In this document: positions 48,922 to 60,900 of the stretch, in pieces
Layout of the letters: each line of letters begins with the position of its first letter
Position numbering within the stretch: the stretch's first letter is position 1
Origin: Chamaea fasciata
Lineage: Eukaryota > Chordata > Aves > Passeriformes > Sylviidae
Length of the DNA: 64,000 nt
Assembly: GCA_029207755.1 (NCBI GenBank)
Contig: JARCOQ010000003.1
Location: 46,520,144-46,584,143 of the forward strand
Direction: 5' to 3'
Notes under the pieces: generated by a model
Databases searched by the model: none
The model's input: the letters and a program-made list of their open reading frames with translations, nothing else
Told to the model about the DNA's origin: nothing
Position numbers and translations under genes: made by a program

Positions 48922-49179
48922 TTTGTTTTTGGTTCGAAGAAGGATAAAACAGAGAAGGTAAGTATAAAGAGCATTAGTGAGCACCATAAGACCATGCAAG
49001 AGAGATCAACGGAGCAAGAATCAGAGGAACAAAGGAAAAAAAAAAAACAACATAAAAGAAGAATTCTAAAAAAGGTGTTACTGATGGGGAGGGGGAGAAA
49101 AGAAAGAGAATCAAAAAAAAAAAAAAAGTTGTCTGAAGAACAGTGCATCAGAAGAGATGAACTCAAAAACAGTTCATAG
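48922..49179 (+). other. Candidate exon / microexon with open frame (85 codons)
   Basis: An excellent acceptor (long T-rich tract ending TTTCTTTCTAG) precedes 48922. A 36-base segment encoding FVFGSKKDKTEK ends in a near-perfect donor, AAG|GTAAGTAT, at 48958, so a 36-base microexon is possible. If the donor is skipped, the same phase stays open to a TAG at 49177-49179, giving a Lys/Glu/Arg-rich tail of 85 residues in total. AATAAA signals lie downstream at 49279-49284 and 49502-49507. The charged composition partly reflects purine-rich DNA with two A-tracts, so coding status is doubtful. Microexons that keep the frame are typical of neuronal genes, but I do not recognise this one. Confidence 0.35.
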
Positions 49180-50907
49180 TTTATGGGTAATACATTCCTC
49201 TCAGCAAAAAGGTAGAAAAGTAAGTCACATTAAATATGTCATTGCCACTCATCTTTTAAAAATGAAAGGAGTAAAGGAATAAAAAGGTGGATAGGACAAA
49301 TAATGTGCATAATGAAATGCCTCATTTATGTGATACCCATGCTGAAGGAGCAGCTGCCATTAAGAGGGAGGTTGGGAAACAGTACCCGTTTTGAAAGATG
49401 ACATCCATGATGAATCTAACAAGAGATATCAAAATCTAGTCAAATCAAAAAGAAAGCCAATGAAGGTGAATGCAGCAGAATATATTTTGGGAGCAAAGTA
49501 CAATAAAAATTGTGCAAATGCCACTAACAAGGTAACATTTACCATCGTGTCTTAATATTGTTTGATATTTACTGTCCATGTCCACACTTGTAAATAAGGA
49601 CTATCATCTAGCATTTGAGCAGGTTCTCAGAGTTTATTGTCTGGACAAATTTTCTTTGCAATTTACACATACAGATCCCTTACAGCAAATAGTGATGACG
49701 GTCCTCATTCTCATTCAAGTGTTTGTGTTAAAGAACCAGGGCAGCAGATTCCTCACTCTCACATAATGATACCTGCAGATAAAAGGACTTGCAAGTAGTG
49801 CACAGGTGAAATAAAAAATAATAATAATTTTAAAAGACTTTGGGAAAAGTGAAAGATGGTTTGAAAAAAAGATGATTCTATTCAAGAAAAAATTCAAGGC
49901 ACCTTATTGACCCAAGAAGAGTCAACTACACACAAAGAGTAGCAACCATCTACACTAGACTGCACAGAATCTGGGCATCACTGTGTCATATAAGCTGGGA
50001 CTGTTCAGTAGTGGCCATCTACAGCAAAAAGGGCAAGTCCTGTAGTTGTGCATATGGGCAGAAGTACAACAACAATCCTCTGCCCTCCTCCTGTAAAACC
50101 CTGGTGGGAGTCCTGCAAGCACCATCCTCCAAGAAATTTGGCCTCCCTGGCCCAGAGGAGGGTAATAAAGTCACCCAACACTTCAGAGAACTCCAGTAAG
50201 AAAACCAGAGGACGTTGTGACATTGCAATGTCCATTTATGTTGGGAACATATTATTGCAGTGACTGCAGCAGCCTGGTCAAAAACAAAGGGATAAATCAA
50301 AGCAAGGAAGATTCTGTTTAGATATTAGGGAAATAGAACTTTGTAGTTTCAGAGATAATGACTATCTGGAGAGAATGCAGCCCTCAAGTCAATGTCCATA
50401 CAAACAAAACACTTTGAATTATACACATGCCACTTGAGGACTCCACAGTCTGCAACAGTATGAGGAGGGGAATCCAGCCTCAGAGAACTCATCCTCTCTT
50501 CCCCTTCACCTCTTTAATATTGGGACTTCAGCATATCTTCAGTTCACAGGAGAATAAAGCAATCTGCTCAGCATAGTCAGATCAAAAGGCAGACTGGTGT
50601 GAGTCACAACCACTTAGCAATTTGCTTAAATGAATTGTGGACACAAAATATGATCAAATAATTTGCTTATAATTTCCCTTGAACATGTTGGGATTAAAAC
50701 CTTATTGTCTTTAAATCTTTGTAGCTATTTAAATTCTTTTAGCAAAATTCCTATGTTTTATGCCCCTGTCATAGTAAGTCCAGTGTTATGCTCCTACTTT
50801 ATTAAGTGCAGTGTTAGTTCTATGGACGATATCTTTAGCTAGAAGAGACATAAAAAATATGTAAGTTTTAAAATTAAATTCGAAGAGCTGAATAATAAAT
50901 TAAGCAT

Positions 50908-50940
50908 AAAAATAAATAATTATAAATAATTATAAATAAT
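50908..50940. repeat. Three-copy AT-only tandem repeat
   Basis: The unit ATAAATAATT is repeated about three times. It is simple-sequence DNA next to generally AT-rich sequence. Confidence 0.8.
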
Positions 50941-51022
50941 TAGAAGAGCCACAAATAAATCACTGGCTTTTCCAACTCCCAGTTACATATCAAAAACAGC
51001 CTTTCCTCCCTTTGATAGTCTG

Positions 51023-51041
51023 CTTTTTTTTTCTTTTCTTT

Positions 51042-51086
<45 letters not shown>
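51023..51086 (-). repeat. T-rich tract with C interruptions
   Basis: About 60 bases of T broken by regularly spaced single C. The minus strand is an A-tract with G interruptions, like those at 13.7 and 19.8 kb. It might be the tail of a retroposed copy running left, but no body is recognised on its high-coordinate side. Confidence 0.85.
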
Positions 51087-51087
<1 letters not shown>

Positions 51088-52564
51088 ATAAATTAACATC
51101 CTAAATGAATTCCTATAGGCTTTGTTTTCTGGAATTGGTTGTTGCCCTCCTATTTTTTTTCTTTCTCAGGAGACTATCTGGCATTTATGTCTCATGATTT
51201 CAGACAATATTAGGGGTGCAATTTTAAAAATCCAACTCTAGATATTTTATTATTATTCAGTATTGCTTTCTAGATGAAAAAAATGTTGTTGTTAGGCTTT
51301 AAGGCACCTGTCACAGTTGATCTTGCCTGGGTTTTCAGGTTTTAATTCCAGCTCAGCATGGCTGTGGTCAACAGGCTGGCAATCAAGCAGATGCATTCTG
51401 CCTCTCTTGCTCCTAATTATTCAGCGCTCCAGTTCTCCTCCCTTGTCGATTCTGTTCTGGTCACCACAATTAATTCCCATTCCCATTCCTGTGTTCACCT
51501 TCAACTCATTAGTTTTTGGCTGGTCTCCACTACTGTTTCAGCTCAGCATTTTGCAATTTATCTCATCACCACTGTAAGGCCCTTTTTATCTCTCGCCCTT
51601 TTTTGTCTCTCTTTGGTTTTCTAAAGCTGAAGGACTATTTTTACTTGCCTCTTACAGAAGAATGGGTGAATATTTTGCTGTTGTCAGGTAGGTGCCAGGG
51701 TATCTTCTGCCTTGCCCACCAGCTATTTTCCTTCACAGGCTGATCTGGGAGCAAAAAACCATCTGAAGAGTGCAGTGGCGTCATCAAACACTTTATCCTG
51801 TAGGCTTTAGAGCTGTTTTATGTACAAGGATATTTGGGGAAAGTGACTGACTGATGAACCCCAACTCTCAAGTGGAAGTTTCAAGCTCTAACCAGTTATT
51901 TTAAGGAACATTACAATTAATATCCCACATAGGGGTTTTAAGCTTTTTGGGCAGAGCCAGGAGGCACCGAATGATCGCTTTTCCCTAGAAGACAAGAAAT
52001 ATTGTCCCTACAGAGTGATTTTGTCTCTTGGTCCTTTTTTCCTCAGTAGACTTGTGGCCTCACTGACATTCTAAATTGGTAAATTGTTGTCTAACTAAAG
52101 TCATACCGCAGCTCTTCGGTTATTGTGCAAGCATGCCTTAATCTCAGATAATTCTTGAAGTGAAACTTTGTATAAATTTGGAAACATAAATTTAGCTTTT
52201 CTCTGTGGGGAAGCAAAATGAAGTTTGTGCCTGCTTGGAGTTTCCAGTCCCAGTATTGTATCACTGGCTGATGACAGTGATGAGGTGAAGTATCAGAAGA
52301 TTGCAGATAAACCTTTTAAAAATTGTATAGTTGTAGGATTGATTTTGTTTGGGCCAAGTTCACGCATATATAACAGTGGAGCTGCATCACTTCGAACAAG
52401 CTCAAATGAAACCTTAACACAGCTCCCTGACTACTTTGAAATCCTTATTAGTAATGCCTGGTTTTACTTTAGAGACATCATGTTAAATCCTGTGCAAATA
52501 CAGGGAAAGACAGCCATTCAATACAGACTTCATATTTCTTGAAAGGAAATGTCCTTGATTTGTC

Positions 52565-53042
52565 TGGGATAGATTTGACTTTCTTCCTAGTAGCTGGTGC
52601 AGTGCTGTGGTTTGTGTTTAGCATGAGAATACTGTTGGTAAGACACTGATGCTTTCGGTGTTGTGGAGCAGGTCTTACCCTAAGTGAAGGACTTTCCAGT
52701 TTCCCATGCTCTGCCAGGGAGCGGGTGCACAAGAAGCTGAGAGGGAGCATCCTGAGGACAGCTGACCATACCATAAACACCATGCTCAGTATAGAAACTG
52801 GGGAGTCAGTCAAGAGGAGCCAATGGCTGTTCAGGGGCTGAGCATTGGTCAGCAGGTGGTGAGCAACTGCCTTGTGCATCGCTTGTCTGTCTTGGGTGGA
52901 GGGTTTTACTCCTTCATCTCTTGCTCTCATTTTCATTAAGAATACTGTCATTATTAATTTAAATTATTTCAATTATTACATTTTTCTTATCTTAACCCAT
53001 GAGTTTTACTTTTTTCCTCTTTTCCTCCCAGTCCCACTGGAG
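52565..53042 (+). mobile_element. Truncated solo LTR of an avian endogenous retrovirus
   Basis: Blocks follow a remembered avian LTR: 'CTAGTAGCTGGTGCAGTGCT', 'AGTTTCCCATGCTCTGCCAG', 'GGTGCACAAGAAGCTGAGAG', 'GGACAGCTGACC' and 'ATGCTCAGTATAGAAACTGG' (TATA-like element at 52790-52797). Then come 'CATTGGTCAGCAGGTGGTGA', 'TTGTGCATCGCTTGTC', the TTATTAATTT-rich segment, 'CTTATCTTAACCCATGAGTT' and 'CCTCCCAGTCCCACTGG'. The terminal U5 bases seen in the copy at 4.9-5.4 kb (the GTGAGC/GGCTG/AAACCA part) are absent, so the right end is truncated. A short deletion precedes the TATA-like element. It shares the first block and the R/U5 style with the 5 kb LTR but differs in the middle, so it belongs to a related, not identical, family. 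Minus frame 52478-52951 (157 codons) is a shadow over this LTR. Confidence 0.85.
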
Positions 53043-54609
53043 GTAGATATTCCAGGACTTTTATCGACCAGTTGGTATTGCAAAGTGATTTGGGAAAAAA
53101 AACATTCTTAGGGTGAAGTTGCATGAAATACCTAATATTTGAATTTGAAACAGTAGGTATTTGAAGGAAGTGATTCTTTGAAGCAGACAGTGGTATCTAA
53201 TTAGTTAACTACTAAGGCAAAGGAGGCAATATACCAGTTGATGCAATTGGTGGCATTAGGAGTTTGGAAATAAATATCTCTATTTGGCACTGAGAAGTGA
53301 AGCACAACTCAGATTTCTGTGGATTGCCTGGCCCCAAGCTCATGTTTCAGAGCTCACATTTCTGTGGTAAAATTAAATCTCAGTTAAAGATCTGTGATTC
53401 AGTGTGGATACTTACTAAAATTCATCTGACCTCCCTAGGTTTTGGATATTTTGAGTTGAGCTGCATGGAGCTCTTGCTAAGATCTTGACAGGACCCAGCT
53501 CTGATGGGGTATTTCCATAAAAAAGAGACATTTTGAAGAGATAATTGTCATCCTAGCTAGAAACCAGAAACACAGTGGCATGTGAAAACAATGAACAAAG
53601 AGAAATCCCAAACCTCAAGAAACCTCAACTGAGCAGAATATGGGGAGCAGCCATTCATGGATTTGTAATGCATTTTGTACTGGGTTCACTCAGACTGCCT
53701 CTCTGAAGATGCTGCATTTCGTGGTTATGGCTGCACCAGGCTTCTGACAGAGCAGGTGGAGAAGTGAGTGCTCCCTGCAGCAGGAAGCTCAGCTCCCCTC
53801 TGCCCTCTCCCCTCTGTACACAGCTGCATTGTGTACAACAGTCCTGTCCCTAATGGCACCAATGCAGGTGGTTTTCCTATGCTCACTGAGATGTCTCTGG
53901 TACCAAGGCATTCAAGTTGATTGTCTGCTTGTATCTATGACCGTCCCACTTTGTATGTGCGTGTTTAGCATTCATAGTCCCTTTGAAACAAGATTCTCAA
54001 TATCAAACCAAAGTTAACATGACAGATGGTAGTAAAGTTGGCTGTTCTGAGTCTATTCTGTGAATTGCTAAAAAGGCTTGTTTGTCCTGTGCACCCTACC
54101 ATGACCTGGAGGTATCAGCATTTTGTCATTTGACTTAGTTTCCATCCTTTCTTTTCCACTGTGAGATTCTGTCTACTATCCTTACATCACCCCTATCAGT
54201 CAACAGTGTTGTTTTTTAGGCCAAGCAGATTTCTGGTTGCAGCTCAGATTAGCTTCAGAAGCTCCATATCTACTGTCTCACAGGCAACCTCAACACACAC
54301 TCATAAATCTGTCAACAGGTCTCTGTGTGAGTAAGCTCAGCAGTGGACACACAACAGCATCCCCCAACAGAGCCCTGGAATTAAAATGACAGCCTCCTCC
54401 TGCGTTCCTACCGGAGGTTTACTCCACAGACCGCATACTTAGCACTCCCAAACCACTACCTTTTCAGCTTAAAATGCTGCCTGGCATCACAAGTGACAGC
54501 AAGGAGAAAGAAGCACTGTCCTTCCTATTTAGCAAGTGTACCCTTGTGTTATCAGGCAACTTTGTTCATGTCCATTCCTAAGGAAGTGCAGTCCCATCCA
54601 TCCGATCTG

Positions 54610-54632
54610 GCGCAGCGACTGAATCGCTGTGC
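54610..54632. repeat. Small CpG-rich hairpin
   Basis: Arms GCGCAGCGA (54610-54618) and TCGCTGTGC (54624-54632) pair over nine positions (one G-T wobble) around a five-base loop. The patch has several CpGs in an otherwise CpG-poor area. The stem is too short for a microRNA precursor. Confidence 0.6.
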
Positions 54633-54721
54633 GGGCTGCACTGTTACAGGCCTAGCTTAAAGAAAGGTTTGCTTATGCGATGATGAGCAAGCGGGAAAGG
54701 TCTTTCTGCTGCTGGCTTGAT

Positions 54722-54742
54722 AAAAAGAAAAGAAAAGAAAAA
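54722..54742 (+). repeat. (AAAAG)n short repeat
   Basis: About four AAAAG units in a row. Simple sequence, no known function. Confidence 0.8.
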
Positions 54743-54961
54743 GTAAATGGTTATCAATAAAGTGTGTTTGATTAGGTGTCACTGAGAGAAAGAAAATGCC
54801 ATTTCACGTCACTTTTTAGAAAGCACAAGGTGTGTAACTTTGGGGGATCGTTTTGCTCTTGACTAATCTTCAGATTCAATATTAAAATCTCAAACTTCCC
54901 AAAGGAAAGAGATTCTGCATCTTTTAATGAAAGATAAAACAACAATATAAACATACACAAA

Positions 54962-55574
54962 TTTACAGAGAAAGGATCAACTTTAATACATCTGGAGTAA
55001 AAGGTGTTCTTTTTTTAAATATGGTATAAAAATAAATGCAAGAAACATTAACAGAGAATATACAGACAACAGACAAAGACACAGGCTTTCTTTCTCAATG
55101 TGAATACATCAGTGAAATGAAACCTTCTGTGCTAATTTATTGTGCAATAAATGTGATGCCATATGTATATTTATTAATATATGCATTTTTTACATTTCTT
55201 CCAGTTTTTGATTGACGTATTTTTTTTAATAAACTGTGCCTAGCAGAAGCTTTTTTTTCACTGTACTTGAGCTTGCAGAAAATAAAAAGACACAGATCCA
55301 GCTTGATATGAAGGAGGAAGTAAGCAGACAGTTTTCGAAATGGAGGCATCGAAAGGCTAGAGAGTCCCTCGGAGTCTGTAATGCCTTAGTATACACAAAA
55401 GAAAACAAGTCAGGTCCTTGCTCATGCAACATCTTGTTCTACTGTCCTCTGAGTCAGGCAATCAGTGAGCTACAAAGTATGTATAATGATTTGAGTCTGC
55501 TTCCATGCTACAAGGTGATCCTTTTAGTAGGACTGCACTAGACTGGTTAACCTCTTTGATGTGAGCGATTTCCC
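54962..55574 (-). other. Candidate terminal exon with 3' UTR, minus strand
   Basis: On the minus strand a long pyrimidine tract ending ATCTTTTCCTCAG meets GGGAAATCGCTC at 55574, an excellent acceptor. About 590 bases further down lies ATTAAA (54980-54985 as TTTAAT on plus), followed within 20-50 bases by a TGTGTATG...TTGTTGTTTT element. This is the usual order for cleavage near 54962. In between the sequence is AT-rich with AATAAA motifs at about 55136 and 55170 that could serve as alternative signals. Two phases could carry a C-terminus: one ends after 16 codons (GKSLTSKRLTSLVQSY), the other after 36 (starting EIAHIKEVNQSSAVLLKG). Neither is recognised. Upstream exons would lie to the right, perhaps outside the window. 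Confidence 0.4.
54980..54985 (-). terminator. Possible poly(A) signal (ATTAAA), minus strand
   Basis: The hexamer ATTAAA is followed at suitable spacing by a GU-rich stretch at about 54925-54958 on the minus strand. It is the best candidate 3' end for the terminal exon starting at 55574. Confidence 0.4.
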
Positions 55575-56332
55575 CTGAGGAAAAGATAAAAACAAAAAAC
55601 AAAAACAGAAAACAGAGGCATGATCACTGCAAACCTGTTCATCAGCAACCACTCAGTGTTGCCACATCACTCTCAAATAACTAGGGGCACCAACTGGAGT
55701 CTGTCAAATCTTAAACCACAGGAAGCCCTTACACTTAAAACACCTGCACTGCCAGCCAGCCAGATTGTGTCACAGAACAAGCCAGCAAATTTAAAGGCCA
55801 TTTTTGAATGAGTTTGCTTTTGGCTGATGAGAAACTGATGCTGAGGTTTTTGCTGTCAGTCACACCCAGAACTTGAAGGCTACCGCGAGCAAGAGTGCCT
55901 TGTACTGCAAAGATGAATGTGCAAACTGCAGTAGCTCTGTCACAGAGGACAAAAAAAGCTACTTTCAAGTTAAGGTAAGGTAAAAAAGTAAGAGGCAGAT
56001 TGCATACAGGTAGGAAAGCATCTTTTCCATGAACACAGCTATAGGTTTGCTGAGAGCATATTTACTATTTATTACAAGCATTGGTCAGGTATATTACATG
56101 TGACTGCATAACACTGCTTTGAGGTGTTGGATTTCCATATCGTTGTTTTCCTCATCATTCCTCCTGTTGCAAGGATGTGGTTTCAATTTTTTAACAAGTC
56201 CTTTTAATAAGATGTAATGACTGTCCCACAAGAGCTAGGTCTACAGCGTGAAGAGGATGGTGTAAGGTATGTCACTCTGGTATATTTCCGGCAGGTTTGA
56301 GCTTTATCTGAGCCAGACAGAAACCACAGAAC

Positions 56333-56386
56333 AGGAATTAGCTCTCCTATGGCCACATAAAAGGAGTTAGCTCTCCAAGGGCCACC
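56333..56386. repeat. Imperfect 28-bp tandem duplication
   Basis: Two adjacent copies share GGA-TTAGCTCTCC----GGCCAC with a few changes. It looks like a local duplication. Function unknown. Confidence 0.75.
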
Positions 56387-57898
56387 CTACTGTGGCTCTG
56401 ATCCAACAGAGGCACAGCTGGCACAACAAGCTGACATCACAGGCATGCCCTGACAATGTAACACAAAAATATCATAAAACATTAAATAGAAAATGCCCCT
56501 AGCTCACCGGTTAGCCGTTTAATACTTACATTTATTAAATTGTTCATTTTAAGTGCCCAATTCAGAAATATCAAACTAATTTCAAGGAGAATACAATAAA
56601 AAAATACTGTCACTATGGAAAGATGCTTTATTTTCTGCAGTAAATGGTGAATGAACTTATTCTGCCATATCAATAAATTGTTAAGTCATCTGTGGTGTTA
56701 TAACTCAGTGGAATTACACAATTTAATATCTATTGTCATTATCAATTAAATTTAAGATCACAGGGATCTCTAAGTTGGTCTTGAGCACTCGCTCAAATGC
56801 AATATATCAGAGTGGGTCTCTATAAAAGGAAGAATAACTATTTTATTCTTTGTGCTGTGAAATACAAGTTGAACAAATTAGGATGAATACTCTCCCTACA
56901 ACATAATTTGAAAGGGAACTCATGATTTGCAATGTTGGGTAAGACTGTTCATCCATCAGGTTTCCCAAATCACTTGACAGTATTAATACCTGCTTCTTTG
57001 AAAGATGGAAAGTCTCCTTCCTGGCAGTCTGTCTTCCCTGTATCTGCCACTTTCTACCTATATTAAATTCACAGCTTCTTGATACTTTTTAACCCTAAAT
57101 TATCTTTTTCTCTAATGCAGAAGGTAAGCTGTTATAGTAAGATGCCTTTTCTTTTTAAATAGTCAAAAAAGCCTTGACAGCAGTGCGGCCTTGGAATAAA
57201 ATTTAAAATATTAAAAGCATTTCCAAGATTAATGTTCTGTTGAACAATTTTGTTAGACAATTCATTAGACTTCTGGTGCTAGACACAATCTCAGAAAATA
57301 CTGAACATATGCTTATCTTTGCCTTTCGTTAGGTTATTTGCACTTGAGTTTACAGGTGTACAGGTCTGGCTACTTTCTGTAAACATGTATGAGTTCCCTT
57401 TAGTACTGAATTGCATAACCCGCTTAATATATTAAAACCAGGAGTTCTCAATTAGTTACAATTTGCTCAATACTACCCTGGAAAGCTGCATAAATGCTTG
57501 TTGTGGCATAAAATCTGTGAAATAATTGTTCATTATTATTTGCAACTACTATTTAGCAGTTTCAAAATTTCTGGAAGTTCTAGATGGACCATAAACAAAT
57601 TCTAGCATCTCAGGAATGAATTATGTTATCACATAAACTAGGAAGTCCTGACATAAAAATCAGGCCAAAAAGTAGTTATTAATTGATCTGTGTGATTGTT
57701 TTCTACATATTGTTTGAATTTTGCCCCAGAGACACAGTAAGCTGTCATGACAATTTTTTTTCTGCATTCCACATAACTCACTCCCTGGATATTGCTGATC
57801 TTTGGATATTTTTTCTCCAAAGCCCTACAGTGATCAGGAACTCTCTGGATGGTCCTCTCCTTCAACTCTCCTCCCTGCCTCAGAGAAACCTCCATCTG

Positions 57899-57928
57899 AA
57901 CAACAACAACAACAACAACAACAACAAA
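57899..57928 (+). repeat. (AAC)n trinucleotide repeat
   Basis: About ten perfect AAC units. Frames through it read poly-Asn, poly-Gln or poly-Thr on plus and poly-Val on minus and are repeat artefacts. Confidence 0.95.
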
Positions 57929-60900
57929 TAGTGTTTTTCCACATATTAGTAGTTCTAATTTCTCACAAAGTTGCAAAAGTGACAGCTTAGAAGATACACC
58001 CTCCTTAAGAGATCTTCCTAAATGCTTATTCTGAATCATATTAATTTCTGATTAGGAAAATAAGCTTTTAATACACAGAATCCATTGCAGCCACAGATAC
58101 ATAATTATCACATCTTCTTACTAGAACTGCAGGGACTTGTTATTTTTCACTTTACAAAATACTCCTTTCAAACTCTGTTCCAGAATATACTTCTGCTTTA
58201 GCTCTCTGTGGAAGGGTTTAATAATTAGCGCTTCTAGGAGATTTCCAGATTCACTTAATTTACAGGCTGATGTAAGGATCATCCATTGTGGGTCCCAATT
58301 TAAGAGCTGAGCCTAGATATTTCTTTCAGATACAATGTTAACAGCATTTCCATTTTGATTTGGGAACCTGCATCTAACAGGCCAGTTTTCAGAGTTGTAG
58401 CACATGAAGATGTTTCCTGTGCTAATGAGATTAAAGAAAACTGGGGGGCAGGGGAAACAGATACAGAAGTAGTAGATGTTTATCTGAATAATGGAAAGGA
58501 GATCCTTAATATTTTGAACATATTATTGACATCAACATTTAGAATCATATGGCCAATTTCTAAAGATGATTAGGAATTTTTGGCTGTATTAGTGCACTTT
58601 GGCCATAACAATTATAACTATTTAAGAATTTTATTAATAATGCAGATGCCAAAGTGGAACTCTGCACACATACCCTGACAAGGGAGTCAGAGTGTGAGAA
58701 GGCAGCACAGCAGCTGGAGTGAACAGCTACACCTAAAAGTACAAAATCAATTTGCCCCAGCATTCAGTCCCTATTTGAACATACTAACTGCTTGACATAT
58801 AGTTGTCCTTCCAGCTTTATTTCTAGCGAATTTAGGGGGCAAAATTGCCAAGCTATGTGTAGATGCTGCTAAGCACAGTTGCACTGACTGACCCATTTAT
58901 GCAGAACGACACTAACACCTCAAACAGTCCAGCAAAAAAGTCAGCAACAACTTCCATACATATGTGGCTTAAAAGATATCAATATGAAATGTCTATAGGT
59001 GTTGGAGTTGAAATGTATGGTAGAGAAAGATCACATCTTTTCCTCAGGAAGATTTATTATCTTCCTTTCTACTAAGCAACCTCAAATGCCCCTTTTTCAT
59101 GTTTCTTTGTTGCCAGTGCAGGTGCTACTCCCCAGGACCTATACTGGTAGCACTAGAAAAGAGAACTCCATGCATCTGATGGGGAAAGAGAGGCAGCGTC
59201 CCACTGTGAGCAAAATGAGATGTGGAGCGAGAAGCAACCCTCCTTGGCCTCAGTGTTCCTCATCTGCTCACGTGTGAAACACCTGCAGCACAGTGTCAGC
59301 CCAGCCAGATCAGCAGGGAAAGCTTCCAGGTGACATTGCAGTCCACTAAACACAGAGCTGGTGTGTAAACAGCCCCTGACAAGAGCACATGTCGAGAGAC
59401 ATGGGAGAAGAAGCAGTAAATCCCTTTCCATGTTGAGGCAGCCCTTGCTCTACCAGCACAAGGGAATTGCTTCAGCACTTCTCCGGGGTTCAGAATTCTG
59501 CTTCAGCTTCCACAGCAGCACAGGATGCTGCTGTCAGCCATCTGTGCAGGTGTATTTCTCTTTCAGATATGAGGAAGGGGACAAGGTTAGTATTTACTGA
59601 ATTTGGGGCACAAGTTGTCAGCACAGCTGCAGTGCTAAGTAGTTACATGTGCAGGGAAATCCTTCTGCCTCTGGCTGAGATTTGCAGTCCTTTGCTCCCT
59701 TCTCATTAGGGCCATACTGTTTTCTGCAATGATCTGAAGCGGGAGGCAGCAGCTGAACAACTGCCTTCCTGTTTTGGCTCATTCCAAATCCAGTGACATC
59801 CATTTCTTTCTCCTTTAGCACTTTGCATTTACTGATGAGCTGCTCTCATTTGTGATTAACCTAAAACCTCTTGCCAGATGGGGTAGCTTGAACTTGAATA
59901 AACATCTGAAATGTAGGTTTCCAAGGGACCGATGAACAAGAAAAATATTTTCAGTATATTTGTCCAGGGCTTGACTCCTCAAGTTTCCATACCTCTCTGC
60001 AGTTCTCATTCCTGTGAATAGCCTAAGAATCAGGTAAATGTTTGTCAACTGGAAAACGGCAGACACTGGCCCAGTACCTGACCAGTCTCTGCTGACTCTT
60101 CACTTGGATGAACCTGGTGTTACTCCTAAGCTTCGCTCTTCCAGCACAGAGAACAGCAGCTTAGCTCCAGCCACTGCAGAACAGCACAAGGAGGCCTGTC
60201 CTCACTGGCATGAACTTTATAATTTTCGTCTGTGGGCATAATTCTTAAAAAAACCTCCTAAAACTAGGATGTTTTTACTAATTAGTAGGCCAAAATAAAA
60301 GTTTCAATTATTTATTCATTCTTATTCAAACATGAATAGGACATCCCTTCCTGAAATGGAAAAGGCCTTCGTTTCTACAAATAATTATTATTTTCATTCT
60401 TGTCTTGTATTTGTCAAATAAGTAGCTTTGTGATTTATATTTCTTCTGACTAGCTGATTTTTTGTTTAAATTTTGGGAATAACCTGTAAGTAAATTCAAA
60501 ATAAGATTCCACAGCTGAAACTGCATTGAATTTCTTGGACAATGCTATACTTGAGAAAAATCCAGCCCTCAGCAGGGTTTCAGGACTAGATGGATTTTTG
60601 GTCTGGCACAGTAGGGCCTTGTGTACACAAGTTTTACCTATTCATATAGAAAGGTTTCTTGATTGACAGAAGAAACTGATTATTTATCTGCTTTGTTCCT
60701 CTATAAAAGGGATAGATTTTTAACATGAAAAGAGATCACACTTGTTTAAACATCTAGAAAGTCTATGATCCACTGATAGGAACTGAGGAAGCTGCTTTTA
60801 TGAGTTTTAATTTCCATCTCTAGGCCATAATTCACAGTGTCATGTTAAGTGACATTGGACTGAAACTCGGTGAAAATGTGTTCTGTTCAATGGCCTTTGC

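Larger units (their letters stand above)
49180..52564. other. AT-rich stretch without recognised gene
   Basis: It contains two AATAAA motifs that could end a transcript at 49.3 or 49.5 kb, a short ATAAATAATT tandem at 50908-50940 and a long T-rich tract at 51023-51086. No exon or transposon was supported. The 105-codon plus frame at 52225-52542 is unrecognised. Confidence 0.5.
53043..54961. other. Stretch without recognised gene
   Basis: No transposon or exon was supported. It includes a GC-richer patch with a small hairpin at 54610-54632, an AAAAG repeat at 54722-54742 and a plus-strand AATAAA at 54757-54762 followed at once by GTGTGTTTG. The last could be the 3' end of a rightward transcript, but no terminal exon is visible before it. 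Confidence 0.5.

Noticed and set aside
52478..52951. 157-codon minus-strand frame
   Set aside because: It covers the LTR at 52.6-53.0 kb on the opposite strand and has no resemblance to a known protein.
57111..57128. Strong acceptor (TTCTCTAATGCAG) followed three bases later by GTAAGC
   Set aside because: It would define a three-base exon, which is implausible without other evidence; more likely a chance pairing of motifs.
57638..58039. 133-codon minus frame with a poly-Val stretch
   Set aside because: It runs across the AAC repeat and has no splice or promoter support.
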